This document shows positions 1 to 11,658 of a stretch of 64,000 nucleotides of DNA, piece by piece. The notes under the pieces were generated by a model, which saw only the letters and a list, made by a program, of their open reading frames with translations, ran no database searches and had not been told where the DNA came from. Numbering within the stretch: the first letter of the stretch is position 1; each line of letters begins with the position of its first letter. The stretch comes from Sarcophilus harrisii (taxonomy: Eukaryota > Chordata > Mammalia > Dasyuromorphia > Dasyuridae), in NCBI RefSeq assembly GCF_902635505.1, contig NC_045428.1, positions 302,675,107 through 302,739,106 of the forward strand. Reading direction: 5' to 3'. The position numbers and the translations under genes are program-made.

Positions 1-371
1 GCAAGCATATCATGAAAAGGATCTGAGAATTACCAACCAATGCCCTAGCTAAATGGTGGGTAAAAGGTCACAGAGTAATAGGGTGATAATAAACGAAATG
101 AAAGTCACTCAATGCTATGAACTGAAATTGACAAATCAGCCAAAGAGGACCCAGGAGGAAGCTGGGTTTCCACCTGTGTTCTCTTAATGAGATGTTAGCT
201 CCTGGAGGGCAAAGCTGACAAATATTAAAAGAGTATTGCTTAAAATTGATAGAGTAGGAGGAAGTTGCTGACAGATTGAGTTGCTTAGCTCAGGGCCTTG
301 GGTCTCAGAACATGAAGAATGAATGTTTTAGATATTTTAATTTAAAATAGTTGTTAACCTTTTATTTCTTT
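1..371. other. Unassigned intergenic DNA
   Basis: No gene or recognised repeat. Confidence 0.5.
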
Positions 372-1100
372 TAAAAAAAATTAATAATATTTTATTTTTT
401 CCAATTACATCTATGACAATTTTAAACATTCTTTTTTTAAAAAAGATTTTGAGGTCAAATTTTTCTCCCTCCCTCCCAAAGACTCCATGCAATTTAATAT
501 AAATTGTACACATGCAATCAGGTAAAATATATTTCCGCATTAGTTATGTTGTGAAAGAATAAATAGAACAAAAGGAAAAAAACATGGAAAAGAACAAAAA
601 AGCAAAAATAGTATAATTCTATCTACATTCAGACTCTATCAGTTCGTATGGTAGCTTTTTCTATCATAAATATTTTGGGACTGTTGTGGATCATTTTATT
701 GCTTAGAAGATCTAAGTCAATAATAGTTGATTATCCTATAATGCTACTATTACTATATACAGTGCTCTCCTCATTTCACTTTGCATCAGTTCATGTAAGT
801 CTTTCCAAGTTTTTCTGAAATCTATCATTTCTTATGGAACATTAAAATTCTGCTGTACTCATATACCATAACTTTTTCAGCCATTCCTCAATTGATGGGC
901 ATCCTGTCAATTTTCTATTCTCTGTCACCATCAGAAGAATTGCTATAAATATTTTTGTATGTGTAGGATCTTTTCCCTTTTTTATAATTTCTTTGGGATA
1001 CAGGTCTAGTAATAGTATTGCTAGATCAAAGGGTATACACAATTTGATTGCCCATAAGGCATTACTCCAAATTGCTCTCCAGAATGATTGGATCAGGTTA
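372..1100 (-). repeat. L1 3' end, old, 5'-truncated
   Basis: On the minus strand this has the L1 3'UTR followed (higher coordinates) by the C-terminus of ORF2. Residues such as CIPFDLAILLLDLYPKEIIKKGK, a run ending LTGCPSIEEWLKKLWYMSTAEF, match the CIPFDPAVLLLGLYPKE...GCPSIGEWLNKLWYM pattern of the younger copies. Several differences from those copies mark it as older. Confidence 0.8.
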
Positions 1101-1255
1101 ACCTTTATTTCTAATAATTTTGGTGGTAATCCCTAAATAATTTATCCACGAAACCTTGTATCTTATATCCTCCAGGCCACCCACCCCTGAGTTGACTAAA
1201 ATCCCTGTCTTTAGCCATCTTCCTCACTCCTATTAGCTCATTAATTTTTTATCAT

Positions 1256-1435
1256 CTTGTGGTAAAGTAAAAAGACTTGTAATCAAGGATCTGGATTTGG
1301 ATCTAAACTTTGCAGTTCACTATTGTATGACTTTGGACAAATTACTAGGTTTCGATTTCCCTATATTTAAAGTGAAGAGGTTGACTTAAAATGACTTCTA
1401 AGATCCCTTTCACCTCTTTGTCTCTAATCCAATAG
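1256..1435 (+). repeat. tRNA-derived/CORE SINE
   Basis: Contains 'gactttggacaaattactagg' and the downstream pair 'gttgacttaaaatgacttctaagatccctttcacctct', the order seen in marsupial SINEs (gaccttgggcaagtcac ... ggactagatgatctctaaggtcccttccagctct). Confidence 0.65.
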
Positions 1436-1587
1436 TCTATTCAGGCATTGTAGCCCTTTGATGTTTGGTTAACCTCTTTCTGATTTCAAGTACAATTATT
1501 CTACTGTACCAAAAGAACAATAGTTTCATTAAACAAATTGATTATTCAATAGATGATGACTTATAAAAGCAGGCATATTCATAATCT

Positions 1588-1752
1588 AGATTTAGAGCTA
1601 TAAGGAATCTTATAGGTCACCTAATACAACACCCTCATTTTACAGATAAGAAACTAAGATCCCCGAAGTCACGAAGGTCATAAGAAATAGAAACAGGACT
1701 TGAAACCAGTGTATCTAGTTTCAAAGCCATTGCTCTTTCCACCATATCAGAT
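1588..1752 (-). repeat. MIR/CORE-type SINE
   Basis: Reads CCCTCATTTTACAGATAAG, then 'gaagtcacgaaggtcat', then CTTGAAACCAG, ending TGCTCTTTCCACCATATCA: the reverse orientation of a tRNA-derived SINE with a decayed B box. Confidence 0.6.
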
Positions 1753-1844
1753 ATTATACTGATGTCTCCTTAGTATCTCTGCAAAGCACAGGAAGTTCTG
1801 TGGGTTTTTCCTCCTAATTACTTCTGTTACTTAACTAAGAAGAC

Positions 1845-1975
1845 TTATTTTCCCTTGTGTTGATAATGTGTTTCCTTTGTTGAAGCTAGGATCCTTATTT
1901 TTTATATTCCCCAGAATACAGTCCAATGCTTCACATATAGTATGTAGATTAAAAATGTTTGCTGAATTACTGAAA
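1845..1975 (+). repeat. L2 3' end
   Basis: 'tttcctttgttgaagctagg' through 'tccaatgcttcacatatagtatgtagattaaaaatgtttgctgaattactgaa' follows the L2 3' end (cacagtgcctggcacatagtaggtgcttaataaatgttt). Worn. Confidence 0.5.
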
Positions 1976-2307
1976 TGAAGAATTGACCATTAGCTATCAT
2001 TTTTCTAGCCTAAAACAGTTTTTTCACCCAAAAGATATTTTTGCAAGGTCATGGTTGTCTTTCCTGATGTTAGATTCAAAATAAATTTATTAGATATTTA
2101 CTCCAGAATATCTTAGTTTCCAACAAAATAGAATTCTAAATAAAGCATTTATAATTTTGTTCAACTTGTTCTGAATAACATTTCTCTTACAGAATTTATA
2201 ATCTTATTAGCTATTGTGGAAAGGAATGTTTCTTATTATCTGATCCTAAAAGAGATTTGTGTATTAATTTTGTTGAATTATTTTTGTTTTTTGTTTTAAA
2301 GGATGGG

Positions 2308-2440
2308 ACAGTGCAGGTAAATGGCTCAGTGAACAGAGTACTGACCCTGGAGTTAGGAGTTCATGAGTTCAAATCCAATTTCAAACATTTGTGACCTTGG
2401 ACAAGTCTCTTAATCCAGATTGCCCCCTGGCCAAAATAGA
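2308..2440 (+). repeat. tRNA-derived SINE
   Basis: Starts like a tRNA gene (GTAAATGGCTCAGTGAACAG), has a B box GAGTTCAAATCC and then GTGACCTTGGACAAGTCTCT. An A-rich stretch with AATAAA-like motifs follows to about 2540. Confidence 0.65.
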
Positions 2441-2769
2441 GCATCAAAAAGGATAGGATGAAGAAAAGATAGGGATATGCTGCCAAATAAAAGTGACATA
2501 ACAAAAACTATCAATAAATATTTTTTAATTAAAAAAAAACCCTAACAATCAAAAGTGTCCTAAATTGACTTTTTTTTAGGGGGGGGGGAAGGCTTAAAGA
2601 AATTCCCTGTAGATATTGATATTCTTTTTAGAATTTTCTCTTTTCTTTAATGATGTTTGGTTAATTGAGTGCTCCCCCCATCCCCCATTAACTACCAAAT
2701 CAAAAAACCCCTCACAGCAGTATGCATTAATTCCTTCAAAAGCCATGGCAAAAGCTGAGTTTTCATTTT

Positions 2770-4200
2770 GTATTTGATTCTATCCCTTTTCTGTTAAAAG
2801 GTATGTAGCATGATTCATCTATGGTTTGTCATTGAATTGATCAGTTTCAAAATTGTTTTTCTTTGTAATCTTATTGTTTAGCATTAAATTATTCTCATTG
2901 TTCTGCTTACTTTATTCTGTATCAGTTAATAATACTCTTCCCAGGGTTCTTTAGAATTTTTCATTTTATTGTTTCTAATAATACAATAATATTCTCTTAT
3001 GTTCATATGTCAGAATTTGATCATTTATAGCCCAATATGTAGGTACTCACATAGTTTCTAAATAATTTTGTACATATAGCTCCTCTCCTTTCTTTCATCC
3101 TTATGTTGTATATTTCTCACAGTGCTGTCACTGACTCAAAAGGTATATACAGTTTAATGTCTTTTTAGGAAAAGTGTAAAATATCTGAACCAAGCAGAGA
3201 TTTACAAGTATGCTTATTTTCCTGAAACATCTTGCCATTTTCCTTTTTTTTTTTTTTTTTTTGGTCATCCTTGACAACTTGATGTATATGAAGTAAAACT
3301 CATAATTGCTTTAATTTGTATTACTCTAATTATTAGTGAAATGGAGTATTCATAGTTATTGATTCCTAGGATATCATCTTTGATAAACTATTTGTTCATA
3401 TCTTTTGGCTCATTATCTATTGGGGGAGTGAATCTTATTCTTACAAATATGAATCAGTTCCTTATGTATTTTGGATATGAAACCCTTATCAGAGAAACCT
3501 CTACAAAGATTTCCCCCTGCATAGTCACTTGTTTCTTTTCAAATTTTAACTACATTGGCTTTATTTGTTCAAAATTTTTCTAATTTTGTGTATTCAAGAT
3601 ACAGCATTTTCTTTCTCATGATCCTCTCTATTCTTTGATCATCAAATTTTTCCCTTTCCATAGATTTAAAAGATAATTTCTTTCCTATTCTCCAGATTTG
3701 CTTATGAAGTAAACTATTATGACTAAATCAAGTATCTATTTGGAGTTTATCTTGGTATATGGTATGAGATGTTGATCTATGATTAATTTCTGCCAAACTA
3801 CCCTCAAGTTCTCCCTATAGTTTTTATAAAACAGTGAGCCTCTGCCCTAGTAACTGAGGTCTTCGAGTTTAATAAACACTTTTGCTCATGTGTCCATTTG
3901 ATTCTGTGGATACTTAATCTGCACCAGTGATTAACTTCTCTATTTAATAACCAGTCATCATTTTGATGACAAAATGATTACCATTTTGTAATATTGGTTT
4001 GAGATATGTTAAGGCCATTTTCAATTTTTTGCCCATAATTTCTCTTGATATTCTTGGCTTTTTGTTTCTTCATATGATTTTTCACAGTATAAATTTATCC
4101 TATAGTATTTTAAGTGATATGTCACTGTCCTAATATTTTGCCTTTATGTCTGATGATTGACACCTGATGATTATGGATAGTGATGCTTCCTTCTAATAAG
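2770..4200 (-). repeat. Old L1 ORF2 C-terminal region
   Basis: Aligns by eye, in order, with the minus-strand L1 at 43.1-44.9 kb. Examples are 'cttatcagagaaacctct' beside 'ctttatcagaagcttag', 'gtaactgaggtcttcgagtttaataaacact' beside the 'ctggggtctctgggtttgtcaaacact' segment, and a TTCTTGGCTTTTTGTTTCTT run. Heavily diverged; limits approximate. A 19-base poly-T lies inside at about 3245. Confidence 0.65.
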
Positions 4201-4639
4201 TTAATAGGTGAATGGCTTTCCTCACATATCAAAAAAACTAAAAACTAGGAATATCACTCACTCCTCCAATTAAACAGAAATAAGTTGAATTTACTTTTAA
4301 ATATAAAGTCTGCATAGTACTGATAATTGACTTAATTATAAAGATTTTTCTTGTCCTTGCTGGCTTGCATCTATTCTTCTTTTTATACCTTGTCTTTTCA
4401 ATTAGTGTAGCTTTCCTGATTCCTGGCCATTTACTTGTTTATTACATGGAAAAGGTTTTTTCCTGAAAAAAATAATAATTTTCTCTTTTAAAACCTGTAA
4501 GGATGTGCTTCAATTTTTTTGCTTAGTCAGGGAGCTTTTATGTTTCTTATTAGGGCACACTTATCTGTTTGAATGATTTAAATGAAAAAAATCATGGTTT
4601 GTTCATGAAAAAGTTTTTCTTGTCCTAAGCATAATAAAT

Positions 4640-4794
4640 ATGTTTCTATGACCTTGATCCTATCACCACCCACGTCTTCTAGGACTTTACTCCTGCAGTT
4701 ATACCCTCTGTCTCATGCATCTTTAATCCCTTCCTCTCAACTGATTTATCCCCATCTGTTTACAAACATGCTCAGGTCTCCTCTTATTTTTCAA

Positions 4795-4828
<34 letters not shown>

Positions 4829-5345
4829 TAAATCCTACTTTAGTCCATCTATCCCATGATGCTTTCTTTCTGTTCTTCCTTGCTTCTATTTTAAAAAGAG
4901 TTTTCTATACTTGACAATTCTGCTTTCTTAGTATCCATTACCTCTTCAAGACCTTGAAATGTCTTTTCTGACTGATTCAACACTGTTCCTTTGAGGGTCA
5001 CCAGTGATCTCTTAATCACCTAATCCAACCTTTTTATAATCTTCAATACTGATATTTTTGTAGTATTTAATATCCTTGGCAATCCCTTTCTACTGGGAAT
5101 TCTTGTCTTCATTTGCTTCTGAGACATCGCATGGTAAGGGTTCTTAATCTCTTTATTATTTTCTCTGCCTCTTTCACTGGGTACTTACCAATTTTTTGAT
5201 ATCTTAAGTACCAATATTCCCTAAAATTCTCTCCTTATCCCCATTCTCTCTATACATATTCTTCATTGCCAATCTCATTTACATAGCTTCTATTTTGCAA
5301 AAAATTCCTGTCTTACCTCCTACCCTGACCTTTCTATAAGTCTTA
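4640..5345 (+). repeat. L2 (CR1-like) LINE fragment, RT region
   Basis: Keeps the L2 order: TACAAACATGCTCAGGTCTC (YKHAQVSP-type segment), then GGTCACCAGTGATCTCTTAA (TNDLL), then a diverged AFDTVDH-like part. Interrupted by a CA run. No open frame survives. Confidence 0.65.
4792..4828. repeat. (CA)n microsatellite
   Basis: Nearly perfect CA dinucleotide run of about 36 bp inside the L2 fragment. Confidence 0.95.
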
Positions 5346-5349
5346 TCAT

Positions 5350-6135
5350 TTGTTTATCTTTTTCCCCCAATCAATGGGCATTTGCTTCCAATTCTTTGCT
5401 ACTTCATAATATCCTACTATGAAGATTTTGTGGTATTTGGGACCTTCTTTCTGCCTTTTACTTCCAATGGGATCTCTGAGTCAGTGTATGGATATTTTAA
5501 ATAAATTTTTAAAGCCATGATTTCAAATTCATTTCCTGAATGGCTAGAACAATTCCCAGTTTGACTAATAGTGTCTTCTAGAATTCTCTCCAACATTGAC
5601 TTTCCATTTTTTGTCATCTTTATCAATTTTCTCTGTACATGGCGAAACCTCAGAGATATTTCATTTGAATTTTTCCTATTGTTAGTCATTTGGAACCATT
5701 TTTCATATAGTTGTCAATAACTTGAAATTCTTTTAAGGACAGTTCATTTATATTGTTTGACCACTTGCCCTTTGGGAAATAGCTCCTAGTCTTACATGTT
5801 TGTATTCTTTACTTATATATTCTGGATTTTCACCCAATCATCTCTTTTCAGTGTGACATTTGATATTCATTTTGAACTAATCAGTCATATAAGATGTTGA
5901 CCTAAATCAATGTATCTGCCAACCTGCTTTCCATCTTTTCTAGAATTTTTTCATCAAATAGAGAATTCTCCATTAATTAATTTTTTTCTGGCTAATTGAA
6001 CACTGGGTTATTGAGTTCAGTTTTTCTTATTCTTCCTTATTTAGTTTGTTCTGTTGATCTTTTCTATTAGCCAGCACCAAATAATTTTTATGTTTATTAT
6101 CTCATAGTATAAATTGTGATCCAGAAGTGTTATCA
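5350..6135 (-). repeat. Old L1 ORF2 C-terminal region
   Basis: Contains CCCCAATCAATGGGCATTTG (as in 'caattgatgggcatcc' of younger L1s), TTGACCACTTGCCCTTTGGG (compare 'tttgaccatttatcaactgg') and downstream segments in the right order. Very diverged. Confidence 0.6.
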
Positions 6136-6329
6136 CTCTGCTCTTACCACCCCATACAATACACACTTAATAAATGTGTTCAATGCAATTATCTTATTCC
6201 TATCACTTATCTTTTGTGTACTCTGTAATCTAAGTTGAGCCATATATGATTCCTTTCAAGATAAAACCATAACAAAACAACAATAGTAAAGCAGCAATGA
6301 AAGTAATAGTATTAATATGTTTAAAAAGT

Positions 6330-6815
6330 TGACATTTACCTGATCATTTAAGATTTACAATGTACTTTACATTCATTGTTTTATTTGATCCTTGCATATC
6401 TTACTTTTACATTTCCTGCTAGATTTTGCAGCAAGATTTAGCCAATAAACCTATTCTAGGCATTATGCTAAGAAACAAAAACAAACAAACAAAAAAAAAA
6501 AAAACGGAAACAATCCTAGCTTTCAAGAAATCCATATTCGATTTTGGAAGATTATGTTCATAATTAAATATAACTAGAACAAATGCAAAATAATTATAAG
6601 ATAGTTTTTTATTTGTATTATTATCACCATTGTCTTATTTTTGCTTTCTTAACTCTGTTAGTTTGTATAAGTCTTTCCAAATTTCTCTGAATTCATCTAC
6701 TATAATTTTAGCCCCATGAAAGCAAGGAATGTTCCATTTTTGTATTTGCATCCCTTGCATTTATCACAATGGCTGGCACATAGCAAGTGCTTAATAATTG
6801 CTTATTGATAGATTA
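6330..6815. repeat. CORE-SINE scrap, A-rich run and L2 3' end (+)
   Basis: About 6335-6410 resembles the 'cactttacattcattatctcatttgatcc' SINE segment. An A-rich run lies at 6475-6505. From 6713 to 6812 is an L2 3' end: 'ccatgaaagcaaggaatgttcc', 'acaatggctggcacatagcaagtgcttaataattgcttattga'. Confidence 0.55.
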
Positions 6816-7284
6816 TTTACATTTATACTTACTTATAGGACAGTAGGATTTCATTTCAGTGATATACAAGAAGATGTTTGTACACTGATTCCCTAAAATA
6901 TGAATAATATCATAAATGATTTTATTTGTATCTATTAAAAGGCTATTAAGAATATGTTGGCATTTTCCTTGACTTCCTTGGATAATATGCTAAATATCGG
7001 GATTTTTTGATCAAAAATTATATTCATGCATTGACTTTTCTCACATAATTCCAAATTATTTTCCAGAACCATTGGGTTAATTCATAGTCCCCTAAATAAT
7101 GTGTTATTATGCCTGTCTACTTGTAACATCTTCATCATTAACAATTTACATATTTTGTGATTTTTTCTAATTGGGTAAACATGAAGTAAAGCCTCAAAGT
7201 TGCTTTCATATGCATTTAAATATTAGAGCATTTTTCATATGACTGCTGATAGTTTTCATTTCTTTTTATGAAAATTGTTCATTT
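6816..7284 (-). repeat. Old L1 fragment
   Basis: 'gacagtaggatttcatttcagtgata', a TTTCCAGAACCATTGGGTTAATTC-like segment (compare 'ctccagaatgattggatcagg') and further pieces keep the L1 ORF2-end order on the minus strand. Highly worn. Confidence 0.5.
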
Positions 7285-7985
7285 CTTCAGACAGTCAATA
7301 AGCATTTATTAAATGCCTAATATGTGCTATATACTGTGCTAAACACTGTGGATATAAAAAGAGGTAAAAGACACTCTCTGTCCTCAAAAAACTCACAATC
7401 TAAAGGAGAAAAGAAGAAAAAAAGAGAGAGAAATGGGGACAGCCAGAGAAAATGCCCAGAAAAGAGAGATATGATATTTTGTTTAGTAAACAGAAGGGTC
7501 TGGAGTTTGGGGATACATTATGAAGGACTTTGAATTCCAAACAGAAGATTTTTGTATTTGAAAGCCAAAGAAAGCCACTGGAATTTATTGAATAGGGATG
7601 TGATATGATTGGGCTTGCACTTTAGTAAAATCACTTTGGCAGCTAAATGGAAGAAGAACTGGAAAGAAGAAAGACTTATGGTAGGTAGACTATCATTAGG
7701 CCATTGCAATTGTTTAGGCACAAGATAATGATGGTCTGTATCAGGATGGTGGCAGTATCAAAGGAAGAAAAAAGGATGTATTTGAGAGATATTGCAAACA
7801 TGAAATTTACAGGTCATGGCAATAGATTGGATATATGAGGTGAGAAACACTGAAGTGTCAAGTTTGAAAACTATGCTGCAAGCCCAAGGACTGGGAGGAT
7901 GGTGGTACCCTCAACAATAATAGTGAAGTGTGGAAGAAAAGAACATTTCTGGGGAAACATATTGAGTTTGGTTCAGTTCACATCC
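7285..7985 (-). repeat. L2 LINE, RT C-terminus and 3' end
   Basis: The low-coordinate end (CATTTATTAAATGCCTAATATGTG...) is the reverse of an L2 3' terminus. Further in, the minus strand still encodes AAKVILLKCKPNHITSLFNKFQWL, matching the AARVIFLKRKSDHVTPLLKSLQWLP-type segment after the L2 reverse transcriptase. Confidence 0.8.
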
Positions 7986-8647
7986 TTTGCTTGTTTATTG
8001 GGGAAGGCCTCTCATATATCTGTTTCAGTTCCCTATAATATGTTGAATATTAGAGATTCGTCAGAGTTGTGCAAAACTTTGCTACACAGAAGTTTTTCCT
8101 TTCATAATCTAGTCAAATTAATTATTGTGCAGCAGCATCTACATTTTATACAATTTGTACAAAATCATACAAATTATAGAATTACCCAGGCCATTCCAAA
8201 AGTCTTAGTGTAGTTTTTAGCTGTAAATCTCAAAATATCCTGTATAATTAGAAGTGTATATAATTATAGAATTGTCCCTTTTACATTTTATGATCTCCTC
8301 TTTGCTTGTTAGCTTTGAATTCTTCTGCTAACTATAAATCTGGAAAATATTTCTTCTGATATCTAATTTTTAAATGATTAATTCATCAATCAACAGTAAT
8401 TCATTAAGTACCCACTATGGGCCTAGTTTTATTTGAGATATTGGGATTACAATTTATATGATATAACCATCTATATTTAGATGGCTAAATATATGAACAA
8501 TATTGGTGTAAATCATTTCCCCCCAAATCACTGTCCCATTTTCCTCAGAAATTCTTATTGAATAATAAGGAGGAGTCTTTCCTCTAATAATTTATATTGT
8601 TGAGTTTATAAAACACTACATTTGATTGCTTCTGGGTCTTGCTTATA
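7986..8647. other. Mostly unassigned; short L2 3' end on minus strand
   Basis: An L2-like 3' end in reverse ('attaagtacccactatgggcctag ... gagatattgggattac') lies at about 8385-8460. A segment at 8185-8225 (CCATTCCAAAAGTCTTAGTG) recalls mariner-type termini but is too short to call. Confidence 0.4.
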
Positions 8648-8835
8648 CAGAGCAAGGCTTCTTAAACTTTTTCCACTAGCAACCTCAATTTTTATGATAT
8701 CTCAAATATACAGGTATATAAAGTATACATAAATCAAAAGTTTACTGATAATAAATCATAATTTCATGATCCCTACATTCAGCTAATTGGCTCCACATGG
8801 GGCTGTGACCCACAGTTTAAGAAGCTTTGGTTTAG
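8648..8835 (+). mobile_element. hAT-like miniature element (non-autonomous)
   Basis: Imperfect inverted ends: GGCTTCTTAAACTTTTTCCA on the left and CACAGTTTAAGAAGCTTTGG on the right. Inside are 'aatcataatttcatgatccc' and 'ccacatggggctgtgaccca', a layout I recognise from an abundant mammalian hAT-derived family. No coding capacity and no clear 8-bp target duplication. Confidence 0.65.
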
Positions 8836-11313
8836 AGAGATGGTATTTCTATGCTGGGTAGAAGTAAATTAAAGAACAGCAATGAGGTTTTGCTGCTGGC
8901 AGGAAAACTGGGACCACTCACTACAATAATCACAATTAGACCACTTTGAGTTTGTGGAATTTAAAAATAAGGAGATCTAATCAGATTTTCCTACTCATTT
9001 CAATTTCTTCATTTGGTAGCTGATGCTTCTTTAAAGGGATGATTATGTGGCAGTCCAAGCGTTCACATGAAGAAGGAGAGAATGAAACCAATGCACAAAA
9101 TCTCTGTATACAAAAGATTTTTATTAAAGGATATTCTTTATAACTAACTAGTGACAGGAGAGTGATCTTGGAGTCCTCAAAATCTTTCTTTATATTGGTA
9201 TGACACGGGTGAAGTGGCAGCTCCAAAGATATCTTTTCAGTTTTCTCTTTTTATAAGGAAATTCTCATCTCAATTGTTTGAGATGCTCTCTCTTTTTCAG
9301 AAGTTCCAGAGTAGATAACAACCAATGAGGAGGAAGGTTTTATCTGTTAATTCTGTTTCCAGGGCTATGCTTTAGGAGATATTAAGTGTAGTAATTAGTG
9401 TAAGGCATTAATGGTATGAAAATAGAATGTTCCTTGATTTACTGAGGGTCCTATCCATGACGCCAGTTCTATGATGCTACCTGATTTCAGATGGATATTT
9501 TTTTCCATGAAATTGTCATTAAGAAAAGAGGGGAGATACTTTCTTGACTGACAAGGGTAAAAGCAAAAAAGAAAAAAAATAATTGACACTTGCAGGACAT
9601 ATGTCAATTATCTGGCAGAAGAATGGCCTTGAGATTTTTGCCTAAGTGAGAAATCAAAGGTCTTGTAAAGGAGTTCATTTTCCCTATTTTCCCTCTCCTC
9701 TCACTTTGGGATTCTAAATATGGATGCTACTTAAATTCCAAAGGGGGAAGGTGGGAAAATATCAATACACAGATACATATGATGCTTTACTTATTAATAT
9801 AATTATGTATGTGTGTATATTTATGAGTATATTATAACAAGCAATATTTATTTGCATCCTAAAGTATAAATAATAGTACTTCAATTACAAAATTTGAAGA
9901 TGTGAAACATATGTAACTACAGAGATGAGACAATATGGAAAGCATTGTAGCTTTTCAAATTTCCTCAGTCTTTTTTCCATGGAAGGCATACTTAATAAAG
10001 ACAGGGATATAGACCAAGATTACTGGTGATAATGTTGTCTTCATTCTTGTTCTTTTTCAAATTTCTTTGGCATTACAATGAAAAAAAAAGATTAATATCA
10101 TGTCTGAAATCACCCTGGACTCCACATGGGTGGAGAATATTTTTTTAATGCAGAATCCCTAAAAGAGGTTTTGGAAACATACAATCTCAATTAGTAATGT
10201 AATAGAAGTTGAAAAGGTATTTCCTAAATTAAAGGTAGATGGTTATCCAGAAACACAGATGTTTTAATTGGCAGCATGTATAGTCCTGTAAAAATCAGCT
10301 TAGGTTCATTTAAGTAGTTTCTATTCAATTCTTGACTTAATGTAGTGGTTCTCAGCCTGCTGTTAGGCAATAAAATACAGAGATCTCTTGTCAATGAGAG
10401 ATTTCACTAGTATAGACAATAGGAGATGACTCTGAAGAAGCTGGTAGTTGGAGTTCAACAGACAGTGGCAGAAAATACCTTGATAACCTTGAGACCAATA
10501 GAAATACCCAGGAGACATAACAGAAAGGAAAGTAGGGATGCAAGGTACAGCAAAGATGGTGCACCCCAGACAAGAGCAATAAAAAACTATGTGATGACTT
10601 CACCAGGGGATATACAGGCAACTCTGTAGCACTGGAGATATGAGTTACTCTGGCTAGTATATAGCTGGTCACCCTGGTTTCTGATTTATAATGCCATCTC
10701 CATCTCATACATATGTTCTAGCCCCACAGATTCTTATTGATACATGTACCCTGACCAGACATATTCCAAACATTTGTGTCTTCATGCAGGATTCCTAGTC
10801 AAACATATTCTTTAAATATATGCGTTTCCCAGTGGTGCTGTGGTAACTTGTAGGAATGTACTGCATATATACACTTTATAATAGCCTATTATGTATATAG
10901 ACAAGTATATAAACATATAATATGTATAATACTATATAAGTATATAATTACACAATTTTATACTTGTAAATATTTTTTCTCATTTAAATTCTATTTGCTA
11001 TGGTGTTTGATTAAAGTATATGACTGCTATGTTAAAGTACAAATATGACATATATTTGGGAGGGGTACTAACACATAATTTTTTAAACCTTGGATAGTTT
11101 TTTGGGAGAACCATGAAAAAGGAGTACCCAGGTACTACATTTATCGAATCTGTTCTATTGAGTTTTCACTTTTTAAACTAGTACTGAATATTTTGGATCA
11201 TTATTATTTCATATTATAATCTGAGGTCTAAAATGCAAGCTCCTCTACTTTTTCTCCCTACATTTTGCTTGAGAGTCTAGACCACTTAGACCTTCAAAGG
11301 AATTTCGCTATTA
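8836..11313. other. Unassigned intergenic DNA
   Basis: About 2.5 kb without a recognised gene. Open frames (the longest 105 codons, minus strand, about 10.4-10.7 kb) lack family features. AT-rich runs occur at 9780-9850 and 10860-10990. Confidence 0.5.
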
Positions 11314-11324
11314 TTTTGTCTACT

Positions 11325-11327
<3 letters not shown>

Positions 11328-11366
<39 letters not shown>

Positions 11367-11492
11367 AGGCAATTGGGGTTAAGTAACTTGCCCAGGATCA
11401 CACAGCTAGGAAGTGTTAAATGAGGTCAGATTTGAACTCAGGTCCTCCTGACTTCAGAGCTGATGCTCTATCTACTGTGCCACTTAGCTCCC
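11328..11492 (-). repeat. Young tRNA-derived SINE with perfect 14-bp target duplication
   Basis: Poly-T head of about 35 bases, then the reverse of a tRNA-derived SINE (CACACAGCTAGGAAGTG, TTTGAACTCAGGTCCTCCTG, TATCTACTGTGCCACTTAGC). TTTTGTCTACTTCT flanks it at 11314-11327 and 11493-11506. The long tail and perfect duplication indicate a recent insertion. Confidence 0.9.
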
Positions 11493-11658
11493 TTTTGTCT
11501 ACTTCTATAAATTAAACTCATAGTAATTTAATTGATATAGCACCAAATCTCTTGATTAATTTAGGCAAAATCGTCTTTGTTATTATATTGGTATAGCTCA
11601 ACAATATGTCTCTTCAAATATTTGTCTTCCTTGATTTTGGTAAAGAATTTTGCATTTG

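Noticed and set aside
10391-10708. 105-codon minus-strand open frame
   Set aside because: No recognised motif, no splice or promoter context, and an opposing frame covers the same bases. Chance is the simplest explanation.
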